64,000 nt of DNA from Narthecium ossifragum (taxonomy: Eukaryota > Streptophyta > Magnoliopsida > Dioscoreales > Nartheciaceae): NCBI GenBank assembly GCA_963920575.1, contig OY986966.1, positions 764,130-828,129 of the forward strand, in the 5' to 3' direction. Within the stretch, counting starts at the first letter, position 1. Each line of letters starts with the position of its first letter. The position numbers were made by a program, and so were the translations under genes. The notes under the pieces are model-generated. The model was given only the letters and a program-made list of their open reading frames with translations. It made no database searches and was not told the DNA's origin. Of the stretch, positions 47,001 to 57,900 are shown piece after piece.

Positions 47001-47149
47001 AGAAGGAGAAGGGGGAAGGAGAAGGGGGAGCCTCTTAACGGGTCAAAACTTAACGGGTTTATCAATAGTTGGGATTGATTGCCACTTGTCGGAAAATCAA
47101 GGTTAGCCACCTAAGGTTGGCTATCAGCCAACTAATAAGTGGGTTGGCT
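44016..47149. mobile_element. 3.1-kb DNA element with about 540-bp TIRs, MULE-like
   Basis: The first 540 bases (44016 to about 44555) recur in reverse at about 46640-47149. Both start AGCCAACCCACTTATTAG, then TTGGCTGATAGCCAACC, and end near CTCCGGCGAACGGCTTCCAC. Arm-to-arm identity is high by eye, with small indels. Long TIRs of this size are typical of Mutator-like elements. I could not read a perfect 9-bp target duplication. The interior has no intact transposase; it contains a tandem repeat and broken coding-like segments near 45.2 and 46.1 kb, so it is non-autonomous. The arms are GC-rich with proline-rich ORFs that are artefacts of composition. Confidence 0.75.
45530..45720 (+). repeat. 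degenerate tandem repeat in the MULE-like element
   Basis: About five copies of a 35-45-base unit built on GAATACAATTTTGTATGATG, often followed by TTGTTTCATCTT. Each unit holds the small palindrome ACAATTTTGT. Confidence 0.7.
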
Positions 47150-47510
47150 ATATATCACGACTCTTTATGCTTCCCAACCCCTCCAGCAGCAATAGTTGAC
47201 TTTCCTCTTTTTTTCCCTCCCCTTCCCTCGTTTGTCCCATTATTTTTCGGTTTCTCTCTCTCTCTCTCAATTTTGTGTTGTTTTTTTAGTTTTGTTTCTT
47301 TTTTAATTAGTATTTTTTAATAATCAGTTTTATTTATTCCTTCTTTTTTATCAATTTTATTTCATTTTTTATCCGTTTTGTTTTTCTTTTTGGATAAACA
47401 AATTTTTTATTATATGTTTGTAATCTTTTGTTTATTTTTTAGTGGTAAGTTTTAGAATTGGTTATTTGTAAAAATTTTAAAAGTATAAAATTATGGATCA
47501 AAATAAAATA

Positions 47511-47520
47511 TGTGTGTGTA

Positions 47521-47557
<37 letters not shown>
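47511..47557. repeat. (TG)n(TA)n microsatellite
   Basis: A run of GTGTG units passes directly into a run of about ten TA units. Confidence 0.85.
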
Positions 47558-47889
47558 GAAAAATAACAAAAATACTAACAGTTAAAAAATACATTGTATT
47601 TTGTGAAAAGCCTCATACGTTAATATTGATTTAGCCATGTTTAGGGAAGAGTGCATGTAATAATACACACAAAAAAGATATATAAAAATATATAAAAAAT
47701 ACAAATTCTAATCAATATTTTTTCTAAATTCTACTCATGACGCACTTGGTGATGTATATGACAAATGAACACATGTCATATAACGAGCCACCAATCCTAA
47801 AAGAATTCATGTGGTGGTCATCACATTTTGCATATGTTTATCTTCTCAATCTTTTAAAAGAATTTATGTGGTGGTCATCCACATATCAC

Positions 47890-48090
47890 AACAATTTGAA
47901 ATTTTTACAATTTACAATTTTTAAAATTTTAGGATTTGAAATTTGAATTTTTTACTATTTGAATTTTGAAAATTTTATGATTTGAAATTTGAAATCTTTA
48001 TAATTTAAAATTTATTTTTTTTATAAAATTTATACTATTTGAAATTTGAAAATTTTAAGATTTGGAATTTAAAATTTTTACGATTTGATG
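47890..48090. repeat. ATTTGAAATTTGAA low-complexity repeat
   Basis: About 200 bp of imperfect units of ATTTGAAATTT, AAATTTTA and GATTTGAAATT, more than 85 percent A+T. Confidence 0.7.
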
Positions 48091-48660
48091 TCTTAATAAA
48101 TTAAAATATGAAGATGTACTTTGGGAAGGGTATTTTGGACTTTTTATCTCCTAGAAACTTCTTATGGCCTATCTAATTGCTATATTGGGTTCAAACAAAG
48201 GACTGCGGTCCCTTTCCTCAAAAAATATTTTAAAAAAATGATTAAAAAAAACTAAATAAAATTAAACAAAACTGAAAAAAAAAAACAAGGAAAAAAAAGA
48301 AACTTACAAAGAATGGGAGGGAAATTAAATAAAACTGAAAAAGAAGAAGAAGATAACTGGTTATAGAGAGAGATTGAGAGAGAAAAATGATAAAAGGTAT
48401 AAGGGTAAAAAATAAGAGGGAAGCGCGGGTGTCAGCGGGGGGCGAGTAGTAATTTGCATCCCACTGCCCATTCGTGGAATCTGGTGGAATCTTTATTTAC
48501 TTGCAGACATAATGGCGAAAGTTTCGGAAGGAAACTTGGTTCACATGTTTATAGGATCTCGCCCGCCCCGTCGGGCTTGCAAACAGCGCTAAAACCCATG
48601 ACACACTGCCGCTTCTTCTTGGATCCCCGCGAATCGCATACATTATAATAATAGAGAAGC

Positions 48661-51600
48661 ATGAAGGGCGTCGGTGGGTTCTTGGATCTCCTCAAGAACC
48701 CTCACATCGTGAGAGCGACCCTCCTCGCCGTCGCCTGCCTCGCCGCCTTCTATCTAGGCAACCACTGGTCCGATGGCTTTCCCCAGCTTGTTTTCTTTAA
48801 CAATGCCGTCCCGGATTCCTCTCCGGCCGTCGCCATGTCCCCCAACGCCAATCGCACGTTCGACATGTCCGCCCTCGTCTCCAACGACTCCGCCGCCCCG
48901 CCATCGCCCGATGCATCCCCGGCAGAGCCATCCTCGCCTCCGCCTCCGGAGAGGTTCGGGATTGTGGACGAGAACGGGACGATGAGGGTCGACTTCGGTT
49001 TGGGGGGGTCTGATCCGGATCCCGTGGAGAATGGGAACGACGGCGAGTTGGGGAATGAGGCGAGCGAGGAGACCAAGGAGGAGGTCAGTGGTGGGGGTAG
49101 GGTAAAGATCAAGAAGTATACTTTGTGTCCGCCGAGCATGAGGGAGTATATTCCGTGTTTGGATAATGTGGAGGAGATCAAGAAGCTTAAGTCGACGGAT
49201 AGAGGGGAGAGGTTCGAGCGGCACTGTCCGGGGGAAGGATCAGGGTTGAATTGCTTGGTTCCGGCTCCTGAGGATTACAAGACTCCTATCCCATGGCCCA
49301 GAAGCAGAGATGAGGTTATTGTTCTCATATCTCGTATATTTTTCCTTGATTGAATTCAGTTCTTATCTTAGTTTGTACTTAACTATATTCTTCTCTCTAC
49401 ATATGCTCTAACTAAATCCAGTCAGCTCTGTAGCAATGCATTCCAAATTAGTTCTGTCTGTGGAATCAGAAGGCGTCTTATTTGCTCTTTAGAATGACCA
49501 TCTTGGCCGAGCAATAGCTGTTTCATTTTATTATAAATGACTTGATTTGCTCAACAAAGTGATGGTTGCATTTCAATTGCTTTATGACCAGTTTTGTAAA
49601 ATATCAGCGCTAATACTTTGATTTGCCTTTTCCCCCTTATCCAGAATGAGAATTAAAGCAGCTCAAAAATGTTATTGCAGGTATGGTTTAGCAATGTTCC
49701 ACATATGCGACTGGTTGAAGATAAAGGAGGGCAAAACTGGATGTTCAGGGATAGAGATAAATTTAAGTTCCCAGGAGGTGGGACACAGTTTATACATGGA
49801 GCGGATCAGTATTTAAACCAGATATCCAAGGTTTATTGTATACTATGTCCTGTTTCGGTTATGCTAGTCCTGTCTGTGCGGAGTTGAGCAAATTTCAACA
49901 CCTACCTGCATTTGCAGATGGTTCCAGACATTGCTTTTGGTACTCATACAAGAGTTGCATTGGATGTTGGCTGTGGTGTAGCAAGTTTTGGTGCTTTTTT
50001 GTTTTCGCAGAATGTGACCACCCTATCTATAGCTCCAAAAGATGTTCACGAGAACCAAATCCAGTTTGCTCTTGAGCGAGGCGTGCCTGCGATGCTAGCA
50101 GCTTTTTCAACGCGTAGATTGTTGTATCCAAGCCAGGCATTCGACCTTGCGCATTGCTCAAGGTGTCGTATAAATTGGACTCGTGACGGTATGCTTTTTT
50201 GTATGGAAAGCTGATCATCTAACGGGCTTAGCAATATCTTAGCCTGTATTTATAAGCACTCATGCTGTAATTTCTTCATTTCATGCTTCAAGTATTTAAC
50301 TGCCTTTTATTCACTAAAGTGTGATACGTGTCATCATGGATAGAAGCATTTTCTTACTTACTACATGGCAGTTACATTGATTCAATTAGCTAATTGTCTC
50401 TTTCCATCTTTGTGAGAAGATGGAATTTTGCTTCTTGAGGTCAACAGATTGTTAAGGGCTGGAGGTTACTTTGCTTGGGCTGCACAACCTGTTTATAAGC
50501 ACGAAGAGAGCCTACAAGAGGCATGGAAGGGTATTGAAAATGATTTATGTCCTGGTTGATTTGTTAACATTGAATTTCATTTAACTAGTGTTAAGTTTGA
50601 CTATTCCTTGAGGCGTGAGCTCTTAGCCTAATTTTCCTCATAAAAAATGGGATTTCTACATGCACACAATATTCTTGACAAAGTTTCTGGTCATCTTTGA
50701 TTTTAGTTTTACTCTGATGTCGTTCTAAATGTTGTTGTTGTTTGTTACCTTGTTTGAATTGCCTGCTATACTTTGTTTCCTGTTAACGATATGTCAGTGG
50801 GGTTTTCTTTCCATTATGATAACCATACTTGTATCACCAGAGGCTTGTTTTGGGGGTCACAATCACTTATATCATGGTTCAGTTAGAGATGGAGCTGTGA
50901 ACTGATCTGTGGGTGTGTTTATAAATAACCTTCCAATAATCCTTGTTCCACGTAGAAATATCTTTGAAAAGCTGGTCCGTCCAGTTGACTTCTTGATACT
51001 GGTTTTGCGCCTTGAAGTATATTTCAAGTAATGCTTTCATTGAAAGCATAGCGGCATATCAGTTTATTTACCAATGGTGCCGATGCATTTGTTTTGTGCA
51101 CAGAGATGGAGGACCTTACGTCTCGTTTATGCTGGGAGCTTGTGAAAAAGGAGGGATATATTGCTATTTGGCAGAAGCCTTTGAACAACACATGCTATGC
51201 CAGTCGCAAGCCTGGTGTCCAACCCCCACTCTGTGATGTAGAGGATGACCCAGATAGCGTTTGGTATGCTCAATTCATTTCAGCCTATAGTGCTGCTTAA
51301 TAGTGGATAGTGTTCTAAATTATGTCTATCTTTCTGCTCTCATTTCTATTTTTTGGATAATCTTGCTTAATCAAATTAAGAATTCAGGAAATTTGAGATT
51401 CAGAAGCTCATACACATGAAACAAATAACTGCTATCATGAATATTGAGCTAATGGAAAAAATGCTAAGTGCTCACCTTGATCACATGGGGACTGATCGTA
51501 GTTAGGGATGTAGTAGGAGTCAGGTTTGAGATGTCATTTTTGCAACTTCACCATACAAGGAAATAATGAAAATATTAGTATGAACTTTTTTCCTGGATTG

Positions 51601-54005
51601 AGCTAGCCAATCTCGAGACAGTTTCTGGTATGACACAGCATTCATAGAGTAACGTTGTAGCTAGAATGATCAATCAATGGATCTCATTGTTCGATCGGAA
51701 TATGGATCACTCCATTCGCAGGGTTCTTATTGGTCTTATTGTTCAACGAGAAGCTTTATTTTTGTTGAGAATTGCTTGTCCTTGTTTACATTCTTCCGAC
51801 CTTTTAAATCTTGGCATTTAAATACATAATTTTCCCTGAATGAATTCTCAGTTTAATTTTCTTCTTTTCCAGCTTTTGCTTGATTTCTCCATTAATTGTA
51901 ATGTCTGCAGGTATGTGAATCTGAAAGCATGCATCACCCAACTTCCTGAAAATGGACATGGAGCAAATATCACAACATGGCCTGCTCGCCTGCACGAGCC
52001 ACCCATTAGGCTCCAGGATGTGCAATTGGATGCTTACACAGCAAAACATGAGCTCTTTACTGCCGAATCAAGATTCTGGAATTTGACTGTTGCAAGCTAT
52101 GTTCGTGCTTTCCATTGGAAAGAGATGAAATTGCGCAATGTAATGGACATGAGGGCAGGCTTCGGAGGGTCGGTATTATCTGCAATTTGCTATGCCTCAC
52201 AATCTCCCTTTAAAATAGTCAACCTCTCTTTCTTTTTTCCTATTACTTAAAATGTTTGGATAGTTCAAATAATGAATGTACAGCTGCTGTAAGGTAAGCC
52301 CTGCAAATTGTGAAATACCACCCACTCAGTATTTCTGTTGTAGGTCGGACCAAAATCCTCCAGGAAATATGTTACACAGCCACAAATACCAGCTAGAAAG
52401 TCGCTGGAATCAAATAAGTCAAATGCCATGGTAGAATTTACCGCAATATGTAACCTATGTTATTCGCTGCCCATTCCATTCCTGCTATAAATGCATGAAT
52501 TACAAGTGCAGGTGTTTACCTTTTTTTATGTCTTCCCACACTTTATATACAAAAGCATTTCCTTCACCTGAGATTGCTATTAATTGATAGCATGAAGGGT
52601 GGGAAAATATTAGTGTTGGTTGCTTGTCTTTGCTGTTTTTCTTCTCTTTTGGTACTTTCCTTTGGTTTTCTTTTTGTTAGACTTATATATAATAGCATTC
52701 AACTTATATTCATTACAATGAAAAGGAACTAATCCTTTGCTGCATCTCCCTCGCTACACCTTCCCTGTTATGCATTATCTTAAGTTTGACTATTATCAGT
52801 GTCATGGCAGGTTTGCAGCTGCATTAATAAATCATCAAATAGATTGCTGGGTTATGAATGTTGTTCCTGTTACTGAATCCAACACATTGCCTGTGATATA
52901 CGATCGAGGACTTGTAGGAGTGACCCATGACTGGTATGGTCTGCGCATTCCAGTGTTTACCTTCTATTGGTTGTAGCAATTTCTCAGTCCTGAATATGTG
53001 TAAAAACAAGAGCATGGGTATTGATGGATTTGACATGCAGCTTTCATTCTGCAAATCATTTTTCTGTGTAGCCTCACCCAGCTTCTTTGTCAAATCAGAT
53101 TTTCCAAATTACAGTGCATAAGTTATTCTTTGTCAATCTCAAGAAGATTGGGAAGAATATGGATCTTTTGATGTTGTTGTACAGTACAGCAAAGGTGGTA
53201 GGGATTATTAGCATGCTTTGGCCCATTATGTAGGATTGGGTAACCATCCTTTAGAGCTTATTACAAGAGTTAATACATATCTCTCACTTAGAGTACTAGA
53301 TTATGTTATCAAGCTACTCATTCATTCTCTGTTATATTTTCTTTTATAGGTGTGAGCCATTTGATACATATCCAAGAACTTATGACCTATTGCACGCATC
53401 TGGTCTCTTCTCCAGAGAACATAAAAGGTGGTGATCTCCGTCCCATTATCTTCTTCTTCTTTTGGATCTTCATAATATTGCCAATCTTTTGGTAGATTGT
53501 AGCTTTTGATATTCTGAGCTGTATTTTCATTACTACTCTAATTCAGATCAGCCAATTGATTGTAAGTCCCCATTAGTGATGCATTCTAGCCATGCTAGGA
53601 ATACAATGACATTTTTTCGTAATGGTTATCTATATGCAATGGCAGTGGAACTATTGATGTAAATATAGGCAGCTTTATCTATCAATATAATGTTGAAACT
53701 TGGCAATGACCAATTGATGGGATTTCAATAGGAACTAGAGCTAATGTTTTCGACCAGAACACCTGTTGCATCTACAGCTAACACAGCTCCAACATTTCAG
53801 GTGTAACATCTCTTCTATCTTGCTTGAGATGGATCGCATACTTAGGCCTGGAGGACATGTATATATTGATGATTATAGGTTCATCATGGATGAGGTTAAA
53901 GAAATTACAGAGGCAATGGGATGGAGAGTGGACCTGCGCGACACAACAGATGGCCCATATGCCAGCAGAAAACTAGTAATAGGCCAGAAACAGTTACTCC
54001 GATGA
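48661..54005 (+). CDS. DUF248 putative S-adenosylmethionine methyltransferase (PMT family)
   Basis: Nine exons (48661-49314, 49681-49830, 49918-50188, 50420-50530, 51104-51263, 51911-52168, 52811-52933, 53350-53427, 53801-54005) join in phase to 669 residues. A short cytosolic tail, one membrane anchor at about 17-36 ([20 protein letters not shown]) and a Pro/Ser/acidic stem to about residue 150 give type II Golgi topology. The lumenal DUF248 domain starts [17 protein letters not shown], with [19 protein letters not shown] and [11 protein letters not shown]-binding motif I is [10 protein letters not shown] at 284-293. The second half has [15 protein letters not shown] sequence, RAGFGGFAAAL and the [13 protein letters not shown] motif near the end. 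Relatives (QUA2/TSD2, PMT10/11) are linked to pectin methylesterification and cell adhesion. This copy is closest to PMT10/11 by memory; substrate unproven. The first exon is GC-rich, later exons are not. Confidence 0.93.
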
Positions 54006-55266
54006 TTCTTGAAAGATTTTTCTAACATCCTCATGAAGCGCTATTTCTCAGACTAGTCTCACTTACATAACTTACATTTATTGTGTGGATCTAACTCGGC
54101 GTCACAAGGAGGACATGGCAATCTCTTGCAATGTGGATAGTAGTAGGATGGAAGGTACATTGTTTACTAGTTTTAAAGTCTTCAATTTTTAAAGGAAATA
54201 TTATATGTATTTAATTTAATGGTCAGTTTTAACTCCAGAACGAAAATTGCAGTAGGTAATTATTTGATTGGTGGTCAAAAGGCTGAAAACTGATAGAAGC
54301 ATCTAATTCCCAAGAGAAAGGAAGTGTGCGTTTTGTTCCTTGAATGTGTACTAACAAATTTGTTCTAAGTACTTGTAATATTGTGTAATTACATTCATAT
54401 TAAGGATCCGTTTGGATTGAGGATTACGTAGTTTTTTTTCCGATGAGATGAGCCAAATGATTGAGTATTTATAAATACAGGGTTACAAAACTGCTATTAA
54501 GAGGAATTATCGAACAAACCAGTTTTGAACTGAACCAGGCAAACACTGATCCCGTCCTACAGCAAGCTCAAGCAACACCATCGGAATAAGTTTACTTAAA
54601 ATTATGCAAGCTGAAAAGAAAGTTACGAGGGATTCAGAGAAAAGTATTTGAATGCATATCCTCAATCCAAACAGGCTTAAATGTTTAACTTATCTAAACT
54701 TTTCACGAGCATGTCAGGTTTATGTGTAATTAGAGATCTAGGTCCACTCATCAGAACGACTGGCAAATTTGGACCCAAAATAGATATTAGCCCTTAAGGT
54801 CGAGATGCATCCTAGATCAGAGCCGACGCAATGCTTTGTGATGTGTCCATCTCGACCTCAAATGTTAGTGCAAGACAGCAATATGCAAATGGGTCCAGTT
54901 CTGGATCTAGAGAAACAGAGGTTGATACACCTAGACCAAAGCCAAACTGGATAAAATTATGGCAAAAATTAGTTAAATCGAATTTAGATCCTCTATAGCT
55001 TAAGACCTTATTTTAGCCCTGCGTAGCCATAGCATGATGCATATTTGGAGTGGTCACTCATGGATCTGAACGTTGGGCTCAATAAGTGCTCCGCTTGCAA
55101 AAGATTGATCGATCTATGAATGGGCCGTGTATGAGTCAATCTAACAGTGTCGGTTGTAGATGATCGGACGGCTAGGAATAACTTTGATTTCACGACAGCT
55201 GGAGACCGGCATGCCAAATGGGCGGTTTTATAGCGAAGTAGCGAACAGTACCATTCGTTGTTTTAG
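54006..55266. other. methyltransferase 3' flank and intergenic DNA
   Basis: No gene seen. A weak inverted repeat is present at about 54730-54920, with 10-bp arms GGTCGAGATG and CATCTCGACC (54798-54807 and 54851-54860) and looser outer pairing; it may be a worn MITE. Confidence 0.4.
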
Positions 55267-55276
55267 TCCCACATCG
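55267..55276 (+). promoter_or_regulatory. upstream sequence element (USE) of the U1 gene
   Basis: TCCCACATCG, the plant snRNA upstream element, 75 bases before the RNA start. About 33 bases separate it from the TATA box, the Pol II-type spacing expected for U1 and longer than that of the Pol III-transcribed U6 genes. Confidence 0.93.
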
Positions 55277-55309
55277 GGTAGAAGTGGAGAGGCGTGGTGA
55301 GGTGGGTGC

Positions 55310-55315
55310 TATAAG
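55310..55315 (+). promoter_or_regulatory. TATA box of the U1 gene
   Basis: TATAAG about 32 bases before the RNA start, paired with the USE. Confidence 0.88.
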
Positions 55316-55341
55316 AAGAGGGGCTTGGGCGACGTTGGACC

Positions 55342-55504
55342 ATACTTACCTGGACGGGGTCTACGGGTGAACAAGAAGGCCTGTGGCCTAAGGCAGCGAC
55401 CGCCATTGCACTTAGGCGGGGCGCTGGCTTAGCATCTCCCCAAGTGGGAGAGTGCACGTCATAATTTGTTATAGAGGGGGTACGCGTTCGCGCGGCCCCT
55501 ATCC
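55342..55504 (+). ncRNA. U1: U1 spliceosomal snRNA
   Basis: The 163-base RNA starts ATACTTACCTG, the sequence that pairs with 5' splice sites. Stem-loop I carries GAACAAGAAG (55369-55378), where the usual U1-70K-binding loop is GAUCA-type. Stem-loop II has the U1A target ATTGCAC at 55405-55411. Stem-loop III is CTCCCCAAGTGGGAG. The Sm site is AATTTGTTA near 55463-55471. The 3' hairpin GGGGTACGCGTTCGCGCGGCCCC closes the RNA, with a UUCG tetraloop. Together with the USE and TATA box this looks like a functional gene. The one-base change in loop I and the TTA end of the Sm site may mark a divergent copy. Confidence 0.95.
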
Positions 55505-55589
55505 AATTCCAATTTTATTGAACTTTTCCTTCTAATCTGATTTGTTAAGGTAATTGTATTCCATTTCAATTAGATCTTACTTAGTCTGG

Positions 55590-56900
55590 CTATTGCAGTC
55601 CAAACCAAGACCCTTGAAGTCTCTCAGGTAATGATCTAGCGATTCAGCAACCAGCTTGTTACGCTGGTGGAATAAGTAGAAAGAAGGTTGATGGTATCCA
55701 TGGCTTTGTATCCTTTTCATCGTGCTATTTAAGAAGAGGATTCATCGTCTTGACGCAAACATAAGGGGGGGGCAGAAGCTGAAACTTGATATGCTTTGGA
55801 ACAAATATCACTAGTGCTTACCCACAAGGCAGCATCAATATGCTTGAGGTTGGGGACTTCTCCTGCAGCTAGAAACAATGTTCTTTTAGCTCCAATAAGA
55901 GAAATCGAAGCATCCGTTTCAACAAGGAAGCTGCTTGAGGTTGGGAACTTCTCCTTGTTAAAACTATATTTCAACAAGGAAGCTGGCGCAGGGTAAAACA
56001 TGGAAGATGACCTCTCTATGGGAGAGACAACCAAACTCTCTATGGGAGAGATAATTTCTATAGAGGAAGAAACCAAAAATCCTATTCTCTTATTCATAAA
56101 AAAACTGACTCTTTACAAACCCTAGGCCTCCTTTTATAGATTTAAGGAAAGACTAACTCAACTAAAACATGGACTCAACCATCCAATCTTAATCCAAGTC
56201 CTAACAACTGGAATTAAATCCGGAATTTAAAAGAAAAGGATAAATCCTACTCAAACTAGGAATTTGTCAAAAATAGAAACCGATAGAACTGCCATAAAAG
56301 GAAAGTTTTCACTAAAACTGCGATTTAGAGCAAAAGGAGATGGAATTTGGCGATTCGACAAGCCGTCGTGGAGAGATCGAAGATCTCCGACGATAAATGA
56401 CGGGCTCGTCGACCCGGTAGTTTCGATTGGTCATACGCCCCGATCGGACGGTCGGATCAAAAGTTATGGCCATCCAAAGATTTCAGTCGGACGAATGGAA
56501 TCCGAATACGTCCGGATCGCCTTGGAATCGGATCGGACTCAGTCAAGTCCGGCCCTGGTCCTGCATCAGAAGCGTCCGCGTGGCACCTGCCCAATTCTAA
56601 GCTAAAATCTTTTGATCCGATTTGGTCCAGCAATTGCAGTCCAATTCCAAGCTCAAAACTTTTTAAATCTGATTTAGATTTCCTAGCATCCAGCTGACAT
56701 CCAACAGAACAAAATTGAAATACTTGGCCTATGGAAGCTTTTTTTTGGTGCTGATATCCTAGCGATCATGCATGAGCTCCAGGGAAACTTGGAATTTATC
56801 CTTTTCGATGTACTGTTTAAGAAGAGGATTTAGTGAAGATCCACCTTGACGCAAATGTAATGTCGCAGAACTGAAACTTAAAAAAAAACATCCTCTTTGC
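55590..56900 (-). repeat. LTR-retroelement remnant related to the 19.4-kb fragment
   Basis: Reverse-strand counterpart of 19365-19945: read on the minus strand from about 56.6 kb it goes through CTGATGCAGGACC, CGATCGGGGCGTATGACCAA, AGGGTTTGTAAAGAG and GGTTGTCTCTCCCATAGAGA. In addition two stretches about 1.1 kb apart are direct repeats: TATCC, TTTAAGAAGAGGATT, CTTGACGCAAA near 55710-55762 and again near 56800-56858. Both are followed by AGAA-CTGAAACTT. No ORF with a retroelement domain survives. Confidence 0.5.
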
Positions 56901-57900
56901 CATAGATCTCATATGGCTTGGACTATTGTCACCAGTCTCCTTGTTAACTAACATTAATATTCTGAAGGATTCATCTGCTCTTATAAATATAATCTTTTAA
57001 CTCCCATAAAGACATGTAAGCATATGCAACGCAACCAGATGGTAAAAAGCCTAATGTTTTCTAACTCACTACTTCGGTGAAATCCTAAGTAACAGGGGCA
57101 GCAAAATCTTGAATCTTGCTTTCAACAGCGCAACATAGTCATGTTATTTTATGACTTGCCCTTGAGCCAGGATCTAGAGCAGCTAATGTTTGCCTTTTAA
57201 AATATATTTGTACAGAAACCGCATTTGTCACCGGACTCAAAGCAGGGTTCGATATGATGCAACATTGAACATGCTCAACTCGCTTAATAGAAGTGTTTGG
57301 GAGTTTGGGAGGCAAGAGCAGCATTTCTTGTGTGTAGGAACAATATTGCTCAAGTCTTTTCTCTTTTCCAGTAGTAGCCAGATGATATCTGTTTTCACCT
57401 TGCTCTCTCATCCTGTTCTTGACCGATTGTAGACATGTGTATCTTGCTTGCTGATATGGATACTCTATGATCACTTTGATCAAAAGGAAAGTCCATTACC
57501 TCTTATAAAAATTCAAAGTGCAGGATGACAGAACAAAAATTACAGAGCATTATTCATCGATGGTAACAAGATACAGGCTGTAGCATAAGGATGTGAGCGA
57601 GGTTTCCAATTGCCCTTTGGCGAGGCTTAGGAACACCCGGAATGAGCATCTAAGATTTTGTTTTGGTGTCCGTTGTGTTTTATATAACAGAGATATAATA
57701 TGACGTGTTTATAAAATGTGGCGAGATGTGGTGCTGTAATAACTAAAAAATATATTTAACATGTAACATTAATATTTATAATAAAAAAGTATATTCACGA
57801 AGTTTATTGTTAGATATGTATTTAATTTCAATTATGGTATAAAAAAAATAATAGTTTTTTCATTCAAAAATCTGTTAATATTTTATTTCTATATTTTTAG
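56901..57900. other. AT-rich intergenic DNA
   Basis: No gene, RNA or defined element seen. Confidence 0.4.

Larger units (their letters stand above)
47150..48660. other. AT-rich intergenic DNA upstream of the methyltransferase
   Basis: Holds CT and T-rich tracts (47.2-47.4 kb), a TG/TA microsatellite, an AT repeat and A-rich tracts (48.2-48.4 kb). The last 200 bases are the probable promoter and leader of the methyltransferase gene; no firm TATA box was seen. Confidence 0.4.

Noticed and set aside
48750..49224. Two minus-strand frames over the first exon of the methyltransferase
   Set aside because: Shadows of the GC-rich exon; the plus strand has the signal anchor and DUF248 start.
54798..54860. 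Possible microRNA hairpin with 10-bp arms
   Set aside because: The stem beyond 10 bp is poor, and plant precursors need about 20 nearly paired bases.
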